Source: Microvirga ossetica
GTDB lineage: Bacteria; Pseudomonadota; Alphaproteobacteria; Rhizobiales; Beijerinckiaceae
Reading direction: 5' to 3'
DNA: 64,000 nt
Assembly: GCF_002741015.1 (NCBI RefSeq)
Contig: NZ_CP016616.1
Span: 3,753,501 to 3,817,500, forward strand
The notes under the pieces were generated by a model that had not been told where the DNA came from, searched no databases, and worked only from the letters and a program-made list of their open reading frames with translations. Shown here piece after piece: positions 40,378 through 49,428 of the stretch. Numbering within the stretch: the first letter of the stretch is position 1; every line of letters begins with the position of its first letter. The position numbers and the translations under genes were made by a program.

Positions 40378-41352
40378 CTAGGAAGCGCTCTTCGTCCTGC
40401 GCTTCACCAGCTCGAGAATTTCTCCCACGATGCCGCGCCGGAACAGCAGCACGCAGATCACGAAGATGATGCCGATCAGAACCGTGACCGGGAAGTCCGA
40501 GGCGGCGAGATAGTTCTGCAGGGCGATGACCAGACCTGCGCCGACGATGGGGCCGATCATCGTGCCGATGCCGCCCAGCAGCGTCATGAGGATCACCTCG
40601 CCCGACATCTGCCATTGCACGTCGGTGAGCGTCGCGAACTGGAACACGATGGCCTTCGTGCCGCCCGCAAGCCCGGCGAGGGCCGCGGACATGACGAAGG
40701 CGCCGAGCTTGTAGCGATCGACCCGGTAGCCCAGCGACACCGCACGCTTCTCGTTCTCTCGGATCGCCTTGAGGATATTCCCGAACGGCGAATTCACGAT
40801 GCGCCAGATGGCGAGGAAGCCGAACAGGAAGATCGCCAGCGTGACGTAATACATCGTCAGGGGCTGGTTCAGGTCGACCAATCCGAGAAGATAGCCGCGC
40901 GGCACGCCCTGGATGCCGTCCTCACCGTGCGTGAACGGCACCTGCAGGCAGATGAAGGCGAACATCTGCGAGAGGGCGAGCGTGATCATGGCGAAGTAAA
41001 TGCCTTGGCGGCGGATGGCCACGAACCCGATGATCAGGCCCATGACGGCCGCTCCCGCTGCGCCGAGCAGGATGGCGGTCAGAGGCTCCAAGCCCCACAC
41101 CTTGGCCGCATGGGCGGTGACATAGGCGGCGCCGCCGAAGAAGGCGGCGTGCCCGAACGACAGAAGGCCGACATAGCCAATGAGGAGATTGAACGCGCAG
41201 GCGAAGAGCGCGAAGCACAGCACGCTCATCAGCATGACCGGATAGAAGAAGAACGGAGCCGCCAGCAGGGCCGCGACGGCGATCGCGCCCAGCACCATGG
41301 AGGAGGTGCGCAGCTTGGGCTGCTCCGCGAGATATTGGGTTCCAACAGCCAT
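40378..41352 (-). CDS. livM: Branched-chain amino acid ABC permease LivM
   Basis: A 324-residue permease with about ten helices. Family hallmarks: LLIGYVGLLSFGHAAFFGGA and QGIYFAMITLALSQMF, the loop PFGNILKAIRENEKRAVSLG that contacts the ATPase, and MTLLGGIGTMIGPIVGAGLV. Forms the transmembrane pore with LivH. Four bases separate it from livH. Confidence 0.93.
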   Translation of the reverse strand: MAVGTQYLAEQPKLRTSSMVLGAIAVAALLAAPFFFYPVMLMSVLCFALFACAFNLLIGYVGLLSFGHAAFFGGAAYVTAHAAKVWGLEPLTAILLGAAGAAVMGLIIGFVAIRRQGIYFAMITLALSQMFAFICLQVPFTHGEDGIQGVPRGYLLGLVDLNQPLTMYYVTLAIFLFGFLAIWRIVNSPFGNILKAIRENEKRAVSLGYRVDRYKLGAFVMSAALAGLAGGTKAIVFQFATLTDVQWQMSGEVILMTLLGGIGTMIGPIVGAGLVIALQNYLAASDFPVTVLIGIIFVICVLLFRRGIVGEILELVKRRTKSAS

Positions 41353-41356
41353 GATA

Positions 41357-42244
41357 TCACTCCTCCCGCCCGAAGAGACCCGCTGGCCGCACGAGCAGAA
41401 CGATGGCCATGATCACGAAGATAACGATGCTCGAGGCCTCCGGATAGAAAACCTTTGTCAGCCCCTCGAGCACGCCGAGCATGTAGCCCGTGACGATGGC
41501 GCCCAGGATCGAGCCCATACCGCCGACGACCACGACGGCGAAAACGATGATGATGAGGTTCGAGCCCATGAGCGGGCTCACCTGATAGATCGGCGCCGCC
41601 AGAACGCCGGCGAGGGCCGCGAGGGCTGCGCCTAGGCCGTAGGTCAGGGTGAGAAGCAGCGGCACGTTCACACCGAAGGCCTGGACGAGGGTGGCGTTCT
41701 CCGTGGCGGCGCGCAGGTAGGCGCCGAGCCGCGTCTTCTCGATGAGAAGCCAGGTGCCGATGCAGATCACCAGCGACGCGACGACCACCCAGCCCCGGTA
41801 GATCGGCATGAACATGAAGCCAAGATTGAGCGCGCCGGTCAGCTGCTCCGGAGGAGCATAGGGCTTGCCGGCCGCGCCGAACCAGTAGCGGAACGCGCCT
41901 TCGAGAATCAGGGCGAGGCCGAAGGTGAGAAGAAGGCCGTAGAGCGGGTCGACGCCGTAGAGGCGGCTCAGCATCGTCCTCTCGATCACGACCGCGATGA
42001 GGCCGACGATGAGGGGCGCCAGCAGGAGTGCCAGCCAGTAGCCGACACCCACATAGGCCAGGAGCAGGTAGGCCGCGAAAGCGCCAAGCATGTATTGCGC
42101 GCCATGGGCGAAGTTGATGACCCGCAGCAGGCCGAAGATGACGGCAAGGCCAAGGCTGAGCATGGCATAGAACGAGCCGTTGATCAGGCCGATGAGGATC
42201 TGGCCGTAGAGGGCAGGGGTTGGAACGCCGAAAATCGTATTCAT
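41357..42244 (-). CDS. livH: Branched-chain amino acid ABC permease LivH
   Basis: A 295-residue permease: SFYAMLSLGLAVIFGLLRVI and NFAHGAQYMLGAFAAYLLL at the start, with the EAA-like contact TRLGAYLRAATENATLVQAF and GGMGSILGAIVTGYMLGVLE further on. Heterodimer partner of LivM. Six bases downstream of livF. Confidence 0.93.
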   Translation of the reverse strand: MNTIFGVPTPALYGQILIGLINGSFYAMLSLGLAVIFGLLRVINFAHGAQYMLGAFAAYLLLAYVGVGYWLALLLAPLIVGLIAVVIERTMLSRLYGVDPLYGLLLTFGLALILEGAFRYWFGAAGKPYAPPEQLTGALNLGFMFMPIYRGWVVVASLVICIGTWLLIEKTRLGAYLRAATENATLVQAFGVNVPLLLTLTYGLGAALAALAGVLAAPIYQVSPLMGSNLIIIVFAVVVVGGMGSILGAIVTGYMLGVLEGLTKVFYPEASSIVIFVIMAIVLLVRPAGLFGREE

Positions 42245-42250
42245 GATGCC

Positions 42251-42958
42251 CTATACCCCAAGAACTTCGTGAAGTTCGTCCATGCGCGCATCGAGCTCAT
42301 GCCCGGGGAACGAGTTCACCATACGCCCGTCCTCCATGAGGTAGAAGCGGTCGGCCACTTTCTTTGCGAAGCGAAAATTCTGCTCCACGAGCAGGATCGT
42401 CATGCCGCGCTTCTTCAATGCCACCAGCACATCGCCGATGCGCTGCACGATCACTGGGGCGAGACCCTCGGTCGGCTCGTCGAGCAGGATGAACCGTGCG
42501 CCCGTGCGCAGCACGCGGGCGATGGCGAGCATCTGCTGTTCGCCGCCCGACAGCTTCGTGCCCTGGCTCGAACGGCGTTCATGGAGATTGGGAAAGAGCG
42601 TGTAGATCTCCTCGACGCTCATGCCGCCTTCCGAGACGGTGGGCGGCAGCATCAGGTTCTCGGAGACGTTCAGGCTCGCGAAGATGCCGCGCTCCTCCGG
42701 CACATAGCCCAAGCCGGACTGTGCGACCTTGTGGAGCGGCAGTCCCAAGATATCCCTGCCGCGCAGGCGGATCACGCCCTCGCGGCGGCGCAGGATTCCC
42801 ATAATCGCACGCAAGGTGGTGGTCTTGCCCGCACCGTTGCGGCCGAGCAGCGTGACGGTTTCGCCCTCGCGGATATCGAGGTCGACGCCATGCAGGACAT
42901 GGCTTTCGCCGTACCAGGCATTGAGCCCGCGGACTTCAAGAAGGGGAGCGCTACTCAT
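42251..42958 (-). CDS. livF: Branched-chain amino acid ABC ATPase LivF
   Basis: A 235-residue ATPase: Walker A GRNGAGKTTT, signature LSGGEQQMLAIARVL, Walker B FILLDEPTEGLAP, H-loop LVEQN. The start MSSAPLLEVRGL overlaps the end of livG by 8 bp, so translation is coupled. Confidence 0.94.
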   Translation of the reverse strand: MSSAPLLEVRGLNAWYGESHVLHGVDLDIREGETVTLLGRNGAGKTTTLRAIMGILRRREGVIRLRGRDILGLPLHKVAQSGLGYVPEERGIFASLNVSENLMLPPTVSEGGMSVEEIYTLFPNLHERRSSQGTKLSGGEQQMLAIARVLRTGARFILLDEPTEGLAPVIVQRIGDVLVALKKRGMTILLVEQNFRFAKKVADRFYLMEDGRMVNSFPGHELDARMDELHEVLGV

Positions 42959-43709
42959 GCTCGGTTCCCATATAGGCTTCACGGACCCGCGGATCCTGGC
43001 TGACCTTGTCGTAGGTGCCGTCGGAGAGGATCTCGCCGCGGGCCAGAACGGTCACGCGGTCGCAAAGATCGGCGACGACGTTCAGGTTGTGCTCGACCAT
43101 CAGCACCGTGCGGTTGCGGGCGATGCGCCGGATCAGATCGGAGATGCGGCCGATATCCTCGTGGCCCATGCCCGCCATGGGTTCGTCGAGGAGAAGCATG
43201 GCCGGATCGAGCGCGAGCGTCGTCGCGATCTCGAGCGCGCGCTTGCGGCCGTAAGACAATTCGGAGGCGGTCAGATCTCTGTAGGACGAGAGGTTGACCG
43301 CATCGATCAATTCCATGGCCCGCTCGTCGAGGGCGGAGAGGGCACTGGACGAGCGCCAGAACTGCGTCGCCAGGCCGGAGGGGCGCTGCAGCGCCACGCG
43401 CACGTTGTCGAGGACCGACAGGTGCGGAAAGACCGCTGAAATCTGGAAGGACCGCACGAGACCGAGACGCGCGACCTCGGCCGGCTTCAGGCCCGTGATG
43501 TCGGAGCCCTTGAATGTGATCTGCCCGCGGGTCGGCGTCAGGAATTTCGTCAGCAGATTGAAAACCGTTGTCTTGCCGGCGCCGTTCGGCCCGATCAGGG
43601 CATGGACCGTGCCCTCGTTGACTGAGAGCGTCACGTCCTTCACGGCGAGGAAGCCGCGGAACTCCATGGTGAGCCCGGTGGCGCTCAGGATAGGTTGCGT
43701 AGTGACCAT
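42951..43709 (-). CDS. livG: Branched-chain amino acid ABC ATPase LivG
   Basis: A 252-residue ATPase: Walker A GPNGAGKTTVFN, signature TASELSYGRKRALEIATTL (a variant LSYG form usual in LivG), Walker B MLLLDEPMAGMG and H-loop VEHN. C-terminal LivG-type tail (GEILSDGTYDKVSQDPRVRE then AYMG). Confidence 0.94.
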   Translation of the reverse strand: MVTTQPILSATGLTMEFRGFLAVKDVTLSVNEGTVHALIGPNGAGKTTVFNLLTKFLTPTRGQITFKGSDITGLKPAEVARLGLVRSFQISAVFPHLSVLDNVRVALQRPSGLATQFWRSSSALSALDERAMELIDAVNLSSYRDLTASELSYGRKRALEIATTLALDPAMLLLDEPMAGMGHEDIGRISDLIRRIARNRTVLMVEHNLNVVADLCDRVTVLARGEILSDGTYDKVSQDPRVREAYMGTEHE

Positions 43710-43741
43710 AGGGACCGGCCGACACTCTCTTGGTGAGGAGG

Positions 43742-43781
43742 CAACGGCTGGTCCGGGCGCGATGCTCGATACCAGCCGTTG
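43742..43781 (-). promoter_or_regulatory. Intercistronic hairpin between the substrate-binding protein gene and livG
   Basis: CAACGGCTGGT and ACCAGCCGTTG pair perfectly (11 bp) with an 18-nt loop, 53 bp past the binding-protein stop. No T-tract. It fits an mRNA-stabilising or attenuating element that keeps binding-protein mRNA more abundant. Confidence 0.6.
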
Positions 43782-43833
43782 TCAGAGGATGAAGGGCGGG
43801 GCGGCTCACGCCATCTCGCCTCGGCTTTTGAGT

Positions 43834-45042
43834 TTACTGCGTGGCCTGGCAGCCGCTGTCGGCAACCGAGAGATAGGCCTGGTCGCCAGGGACCTTGGCG
43901 AGCTGCTTGTACATGTCCCACTCGCTCTTGCTCTCGTCCGGCTTCTTCACCTGGAAGAGATACATGTCGTAGACCATGCGGCCGTTGGACAGGACCTTGC
44001 CCTTCTTGGCGAAGACATCCTCGACGGGCATCTCGTGCAAGGCCTTTGCCACCGGCTCGGTCGCGTCCGTGCCAGCCTTCTGGATCGCCTTGAGATACTG
44101 CGTCACGGCGGAGTAGGTGCCCACATGGATCATGTTCGGCATGCGGCCGGTCTTCTCCTGGAACTTCTTCGCGAAGGCGCGGTTCTCGTCGCTCTGATCC
44201 CAGTACCAGCCCTCGGTCAGGGTCAGGCCCTGGGCGGCCTTGAGGCCAAGGCCCTTCACCTCGGCGAGCGTGAAGAGAAGCGCCGCAAGGCGGGTGCCGC
44301 CCTGGGTCAGGCCGAACTCCGCGGCCTGCTTGATCGCGTTCGCGGTATCGAGGCCGGCATTGGCCATGCCGATCACGTTCGCGCCGGAGCTCTGCGCCTG
44401 CAGCAGGAAGGACGAGTAATCCGTGGCGGCGAGCGGATGGCGTACGGCGCCGAGCACCTGTCCGCCCTTCGACTTCACGAATTTCGAGGTCTGCTCCTCA
44501 AGAGAGTAGCCGAAGGCATAATCGGCGGTGAGGAAGAACCACTTGTTGCCGCCGTTCTCCACCAGCGCGCCGCCGGTGCCGACCGCGAGAGCATGGGTGT
44601 CGTAGGCCCAGTGGAAGCCGTAAGGAGAGCACTGCTTGCCGGTCAGATCCGTCGTCGCGGCGCCGGTCGTCATCGTGATCTTCTTCTTGTCCTTCGACAG
44701 GCCCTGCACGGCAAGCGCCACCGAGGACGTGGTCAGCTCCATGATGGAATCGACCTTTTCCGTATCGTACCATTGCCGCGCGACGCTGGCGGCCACGTCG
44801 GGCTTGTTCTGATGGTCGGCGCTGACGATCTCGACGGGCACGCCGAGAACCTTGCCGCCGAAATCCTGCACGGCCATGCGCGCGGCCTCGACGGAGGACT
44901 TGCCGCCGAAATCTGCATAGACGCCGGACTGATCGTTCAGGATGCCGATCTTGACCACGCCGTCGGAGGCCTGCTGCGCATAGGCCGACTGCGCCAACAC
45001 GGTGCAGCTGAGAGCGAACAGAATCTTATTGAGAACTCGCAT
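43834..45042 (-). CDS. Liv-type periplasmic substrate-binding protein
   Basis: A 402-residue type I periplasmic binding protein. Signal peptide (MRVLNKILFALSCTVLAQSA, cleavage before QQASD). VVKIGILNDQSGVYADFGGK opens the mature domain, with PVEIVSADHQNKPDVAASVA and WFFLTADYAFGYSLEEQTSK further on. Heads a five-gene operon with livG/F/H/M. The cluster context with a GMC oxidoreductase and an aldehyde dehydrogenase leaves open that the ligand is an amide, urea or other small organic compound instead of leucine. Confidence 0.9.
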   Translation of the reverse strand: MRVLNKILFALSCTVLAQSAYAQQASDGVVKIGILNDQSGVYADFGGKSSVEAARMAVQDFGGKVLGVPVEIVSADHQNKPDVAASVARQWYDTEKVDSIMELTTSSVALAVQGLSKDKKKITMTTGAATTDLTGKQCSPYGFHWAYDTHALAVGTGGALVENGGNKWFFLTADYAFGYSLEEQTSKFVKSKGGQVLGAVRHPLAATDYSSFLLQAQSSGANVIGMANAGLDTANAIKQAAEFGLTQGGTRLAALLFTLAEVKGLGLKAAQGLTLTEGWYWDQSDENRAFAKKFQEKTGRMPNMIHVGTYSAVTQYLKAIQKAGTDATEPVAKALHEMPVEDVFAKKGKVLSNGRMVYDMYLFQVKKPDESKSEWDMYKQLAKVPGDQAYLSVADSGCQATQ

Positions 45043-45352
45043 CGACTTCCTTCCCTTCGCATGATGACCGTTCCTCCGGCCGTGTTCGAGCCCAGCATGA
45101 GGGCATGCTTGGCGATGGTCAGAAAGGTATAGACACCGGCGGGCATGGCAATGCGAGAGAGCGTCATCCTTAAGTCGCAGATATCTTTGAGATTATGCCT
45201 TATTTTAGGGCATTGGCGGGCGCTGCGAATCGGCAAGCTCGGCCGCACTTCCGGTAACCCTGCTCCGCATCTCCTGCGGTTCACAGGAGGGACGGCAGTG
45301 CTTATATCCTCCTCAACATTCTTGACCCGTCGATGATGGTAGGAGCCCTGTT
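45043..45352. promoter_or_regulatory. Divergent promoter region of the Liv operon and gabD-like gene
   Basis: A 310-bp non-coding gap. It holds an AT-richer core around 45180-45210. TTGACC near 45322 is -35-like for the plus-strand gene, and AGGAG stands at 45341-45345 before its ATG. No riboswitch or clear operator is recognised. Confidence 0.4.
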
Positions 45353-46840
45353 ATGACAGCGCAGCTGAAGTCTGTTGAGCGTCGTGTTGTTGAGTTGAAG
45401 GATCGGTCTTTGCTGGTGGACCGGGCCTATGTGGCGGGCGAGTGGATCGCGGCGGCGGACGGCCGGAGCTTTGCCGTCACCGATCCGTTCGACGGTGCGC
45501 CGATCGTCGACGTGCCGGCGCTCGATGCTTCGGCCGCCCGCCGCGCCGTCGATGCGGCGGCCGAGGTGCAGAAGGACTGGGCCAAGCGCCCGGCCAAGGA
45601 GCGCAGCCGCATCCTGAAGGCCTGGTACGACCTGATCGTCGCCAACGCCGACGATCTCGCCCTGATCCTCACCACCGAGCAGGGCAAGCCGCTGTCCGAG
45701 GCCAAGGCTGAGGTGCTCTCGAACGCGGCCTATATCGAGTGGTTTGCGGAGGAGGCCAAGCGCATCGACGGCGACGTCATCCCGGGCGCTGCCCCGAACC
45801 AGCGCATCCTCGTGCTCAAGCAGCCGGTCGGGGTCTGCGCCGCGATCACGCCCTGGAACTTTCCCAACGGCATGATCACCCGCAAGGTCGGCCCGGCGCT
45901 CGCCGCCGGCTGCACCATGGTGCTGAAACCGGCGGCGCAAACCCCGCTCTCGGCCCTGGCGCTGGCCGTGCTGGCCGAGCGCGCCGGTGTGCCGAAGGGC
46001 GCCTTCTCGGTGATCACCACCGACGATGCCAAGGCGATCGGGGCGGAGTTCTGCCACAACCCGAAGGTCGCCAAGATCACCTTCACCGGCTCGACCGGGG
46101 TCGGGCGCTGGCTGATGAAGGAGGCGGCGGACGGGATCAAGCGGCTGTCGCTCGAGCTTGGCGGCAACGCGCCGTTCATCGTGTTCGACGATGCCGATCT
46201 CGATGCGGCGGTCGACGGCGCGATGGCCTCGAAGTTCCGCAATGCCGGCCAGACCTGCGTCTGCGCCAACCGGATCTACGTCCAGGAGAGCGTGGCCGAA
46301 GCCTTTGCCGAAAAGCTTGCCGCCAAGGCCAAGGCGCTCAAGCTCGGCCGGGGCACCGAGGAAGGCGTGAGCATGGGCCCGCTGATCGACGACCGCGCCG
46401 TGGCCAAGATGGAGGAGCATGTGGCCGATGCGCTGGAAAAGGGCGGGCAGGTGCTGGTGGGCGGCCGGCGCTCGAGCCTCGGCGGCACGTTCTTCGAGCC
46501 CACCGTGATGACCGGGATCACGCAGGCCATGAAGGTGACGAAGGAGGAGACGTTTGCGCCGCTGGCGCCGATCGTGGCGTTTACGGACGAGGCCGCGGTG
46601 ATCGCGATGGCGAACGACTCGGAGTTCGGGCTGGCGGCGTACTTTTATGCCCGCGACATGGCCCGGGTCTGGCGCGTGGCGGAGGCGCTCGAGAGCGGTA
46701 TGGTCGGGGTGAACACGCCGGCGCTCGCCAACGAGATGGCGCCGTTCGGCGGCGTGAAGCAGTCAGGGTTGGGCCGCGAGGGCTCGAAATACGGCATCGA
46801 GGGCTTCCTCGAAATCAAATACATCAATCTCGCCATGTGA
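45353..46840 (+). CDS. gabD: NAD(P)-dependent succinate-semialdehyde dehydrogenase
   Basis: A 495-residue aldehyde dehydrogenase. PWNFPNGMITRKVGPALAAG, KPAAQTPLSALALA, FTGSTGVGRWL (cofactor loop) and catalytic Glu in LELGGNAPFIVF. Catalytic Cys in NAGQTCVCANRIYVQ, and EETFAPLAPI with GVKQSGLGREGSKYGIEGFL near the end. The TCVCANR motif is typical of SSADH (GabD), which oxidises succinate semialdehyde to succinate in GABA catabolism. A related semialdehyde is possible. Confidence 0.92.
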   Translation: MTAQLKSVERRVVELKDRSLLVDRAYVAGEWIAAADGRSFAVTDPFDGAPIVDVPALDASAARRAVDAAAEVQKDWAKRPAKERSRILKAWYDLIVANADDLALILTTEQGKPLSEAKAEVLSNAAYIEWFAEEAKRIDGDVIPGAAPNQRILVLKQPVGVCAAITPWNFPNGMITRKVGPALAAGCTMVLKPAAQTPLSALALAVLAERAGVPKGAFSVITTDDAKAIGAEFCHNPKVAKITFTGSTGVGRWLMKEAADGIKRLSLELGGNAPFIVFDDADLDAAVDGAMASKFRNAGQTCVCANRIYVQESVAEAFAEKLAAKAKALKLGRGTEEGVSMGPLIDDRAVAKMEEHVADALEKGGQVLVGGRRSSLGGTFFEPTVMTGITQAMKVTKEETFAPLAPIVAFTDEAAVIAMANDSEFGLAAYFYARDMARVWRVAEALESGMVGVNTPALANEMAPFGGVKQSGLGREGSKYGIEGFLEIKYINLAM

Positions 46841-46863
46841 GTGGCATAAGAATGCGAGACATG

Positions 46864-46890
46864 AAAAAGCCCGGCACCGCCGGGCTTTTT
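46864..46890 (+). terminator. Terminator after gabD
   Basis: AAAAAGCCCGGC / GCCGGGCTTTTT stem with a 3-nt loop, 23 bp after the stop. Confidence 0.88.
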
Positions 46891-47010
46891 CTTGCCAGCA
46901 TGGGCGCTTGAGGGCCTCCGCAACGCCCTCAATCGCATTCGGGCCGTCCCCCGTGCGCAAATCGGCCGTTGCGGACTTCACGCATGGGATTTCTGACGTA
47001 AAGTGACGCC

Positions 47011-48264
47011 ATGCCAAACGATGCCGATATCCTCTACGCACTTTTCGACACGGCCCTGAAAGCCGCGCTTCCGGACGGACAGTTCGAGGGCCGCCTGCCG
47101 GAAAAGCCCAAGGGCCGAACCATCGTCCTCGGCGCCGGCAAGGCTTCCGCCCGCATGGCCGCCGCCTTCGAGGAGGCATGGAGCCGGGCGGGGGGCACGT
47201 GCGAAGGGCTCGTCGTCACGCGTTACGGACATGCCGTGCCGACGCAATCCGTCGAGATCGTCGAGGCCGCGCATCCGGTCCCCGACGAGGCTGGATTGCA
47301 GGCGGCCAAACGGATCCTGGCCCTGGCGCGCGACGCCGATCCCGACGACCTCGTCGTGTGTCTGATGTCGGGCGGCGCCTCGGCGCTCCTGTCGCTGCCG
47401 GCGGATGGGGTAACGCTCGCGGACAAGCAGGACCTGAATCGGGCGCTGCTGAAATCCGGCGCGCCGATCGGCGAGATGAACCTCGTGCGCAAGTCGCTCT
47501 CGGCCATCAAAGGCGGCCGGCTTGCGGCGGCCGCGGGGAGGGCGCAGCTCGTCACCTATCTGATCTCGGACGTTCCGGGCGACGATCCGTCCAGCATCGG
47601 TTCCGGCCCCACCATACCGGAGCGCGTCGACCCGGATGTCGCACTTTCCATCCTGCGCAAATACGGCATCGACGTGCCGGCTCCGATCCTGCAGGTCATC
47701 CGTTCCAATGCGGTGACGGAGCCCGTTGTCGGCGGCACTGTGCACATGCTGGCGACGCCGAAAATGGCGCTCGACGCTGCCGCTGCAAAGGCCCGCGAGT
47801 TTGGCCTGACGCCACTCGTTCTCGGCGATGCGCTCGAAGGAGAGGCACGGGAGGTCGGACGCGTCATGGCCGGCATCGCGCGCTCGGCGCTGATGCATGG
47901 CGAGCCCGCAAAATCACCCTGCGTACTGCTCTCGGGCGGCGAGACGACGGTGACGGTTCGCGGCCAGGGGCGGGGAGGGCGCAATGCGGAATTCCTGTTG
48001 GCGCTTGCTCTCGCGCTGAAGGACGAGACCGGAATTGCGGCCATCGCCTGCGATACGGACGGCATCGACGGATCGGAGGATAACGCCGGCGCGTGGTTCG
48101 ATGGCAGCCTGTTCGACGAGGCGAGGTCGAAGGGCGTCGATCTTGCAGCTCATCTCGAGACGAACGATGCCTATACGGCCTTCGCGCAGCTCGACAGGCT
48201 CATCGTGACCGGCCCGACGCTCACCAACGTCAACGATTTCCGCTGCATTCTCATTCGTTCGTGA
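47011..48264 (+). CDS. gckA: Glycerate 2-kinase GckA (DUF4147 + MOFRL)
   Basis: A 417-residue glycerate kinase. The N-terminal DUF4147 domain holds GAGKASARMA, VCLMSGGASALLSLP and NLVRKSLSAIKGGRLA. The C-terminal MOFRL domain holds LSGGETTVTVRGQGRGGRNA and DTDGIDGSEDNAGAW. It phosphorylates D-glycerate to 2-phosphoglycerate, a step of the serine cycle and of glyoxylate/tartrate breakdown; older databases call the family hydroxypyruvate reductase (TtuD). Monocistronic here. Confidence 0.92.
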   Translation: MPNDADILYALFDTALKAALPDGQFEGRLPEKPKGRTIVLGAGKASARMAAAFEEAWSRAGGTCEGLVVTRYGHAVPTQSVEIVEAAHPVPDEAGLQAAKRILALARDADPDDLVVCLMSGGASALLSLPADGVTLADKQDLNRALLKSGAPIGEMNLVRKSLSAIKGGRLAAAAGRAQLVTYLISDVPGDDPSSIGSGPTIPERVDPDVALSILRKYGIDVPAPILQVIRSNAVTEPVVGGTVHMLATPKMALDAAAAKAREFGLTPLVLGDALEGEAREVGRVMAGIARSALMHGEPAKSPCVLLSGGETTVTVRGQGRGGRNAEFLLALALALKDETGIAAIACDTDGIDGSEDNAGAWFDGSLFDEARSKGVDLAAHLETNDAYTAFAQLDRLIVTGPTLTNVNDFRCILIRS

Positions 48265-48279
48265 AGGCGGGATGCGGGC

Positions 48280-49062
48280 TCAGATGGAGTAGCTGAGCCC
48301 GGTCGTGTTCGTCTCGGGCACGATCATCGTGACTTTGGTGCCATGCCCTTCGAAACTCTCGACCTCCAGGTTGCCGCCATGCAGCTTGAGAATGTACCAG
48401 GCGAGGCTGAGACCTAAGCCGGTGCCCGGCAGCTTCTTCGCATTCTGACCGCGAAAGAACGGCTGCATGATGAAAGTCAGGTCGCGCTCCGGAATGCCGA
48501 TGCCGTGATCCTGGACGACGATCCGGATCATGCCCGCCCGCTTGCGGGCGGTGACCTCGATGGCCTGATCCGGCTGCGAATACTTCATGGCATTCGACAG
48601 GACGATAGTGATCGCCTGTTCCAGTAGAACCGGATCGCCGACGACGATATCCGGAAGGCCTCGCATCTGGAGTTGGAAAGGGCGATCAGGCTCCTGGCCG
48701 ATCTGCTCGCGACAGACGCGGCGGATGAGGTCCTCCGGACTGAACTCGCCTGGATTGAGCACGATTCCACCCGATGTAGCGCGGGTGTAGGAGAGGATCG
48801 TCTCGACCAGTTCATCCAGACGCAGGCTTGCGCGCCAGATCTTTTCGGCCTTTGCGCGCACGTCGGCGGTGCTGAGACGGTCGGCCCTGCGAATGAGGCC
48901 CTGTGCCAAGGCATTGATCGTCGACAGAGGCGTTCTGAGCTGATGGGCGAGCAACGCCATCCGGTCCAAGGGATGAGCCGGCGTCCCCAGAGCGCCGCGG
49001 CGCGTCACCCGGCGGCGAGGGGTTTTAGAGGCGGATCGAGGCGGACGGGCTGCGGGGGACAC
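48280..49062 (-). CDS. Soluble histidine kinase without sensor domain
   Basis: A 260-residue kinase. The first 30 residues are basic and disordered. H-box DRMALLAHQLRTPLSTINAL has phospho-His about residue 40. The ATPase domain shows N-box VLSNAMKYSQ, G1 VVQDHGIGIPE and GTGLGLSLAWYI. There is no membrane helix, PAS or GAF. Start GTG with no strong ribosome site. It is convergent with gckA. An input could come from a partner protein; no receiver is near. Confidence 0.88.
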   Translation of the reverse strand: MSPAARPPRSASKTPRRRVTRRGALGTPAHPLDRMALLAHQLRTPLSTINALAQGLIRRADRLSTADVRAKAEKIWRASLRLDELVETILSYTRATSGGIVLNPGEFSPEDLIRRVCREQIGQEPDRPFQLQMRGLPDIVVGDPVLLEQAITIVLSNAMKYSQPDQAIEVTARKRAGMIRIVVQDHGIGIPERDLTFIMQPFFRGQNAKKLPGTGLGLSLAWYILKLHGGNLEVESFEGHGTKVTMIVPETNTTGLSYSI

Positions 49063-49194
49063 GGACTCGCTATCTTAATAACTATATAACGTATTTGATC
49101 GAACCGACCCCGAATTAGTGCGCCCAGGTGGGTTGTCCATCCCTCCTTCTGCTTCGATGAGCAATTGATCCCGCGATATATCCGAAAGGATATC

Positions 49195-49428
49195 ATGCCT
49201 ATAAATGGGGCCTGGAATTTTCCTGAGAGCGCTTTGGAAGAATTTGCCTTAGCGGCGCGAGACGTTCTCCGTAGATCGAAGCCAATATCCGAGCTTACTG
49301 CTTGCCGGATTCGAATGCCGATCGCGAAAATTTTATGCGAAACCATCCGCGAGCGACGCGCGTTTCTTTCCCGCATATCCAGTTCAGGAGAAATGTCATG
49401 GATAACGATCGCGCCGAAGGCAGCATGA
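49195..49428 (+). CDS. Possible small hypothetical protein overlapping csbD start
   Basis: A 77-residue frame, MPINGAWNFPESALEEFALA followed by RRSKPISELTACRIRMPIAK. The AAGGA site five bases before the ATG and the coherent helical first 50 residues are in favour. The last part runs over the start of csbD in another frame and looks untypical, so the gene may be a degraded remnant. Confidence 0.35.
   Translation: MPINGAWNFPESALEEFALAARDVLRRSKPISELTACRIRMPIAKILCETIRERRAFLSRISSSGEMSWITIAPKAA
49339..49363 (+). promoter_or_regulatory. Weak EcfG-like motif before csbD
   Basis: GAAAC, 17 bases, CGTT: one mismatch in the -35. The spacing and distance (35 bp before the ATG) fit the other stress promoters in the window. 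Confidence 0.35.

Noticed and set aside
45043..45352. Possible riboswitch between the Liv operon and gabD
   Set aside because: No recognisable aptamer core or terminator/anti-terminator pair was found.
45739..46911. Plus-strand frame of 390 codons inside gabD
   Set aside because: Shifted frame of the aldehyde dehydrogenase with Arg/Gly-rich nonsense composition.
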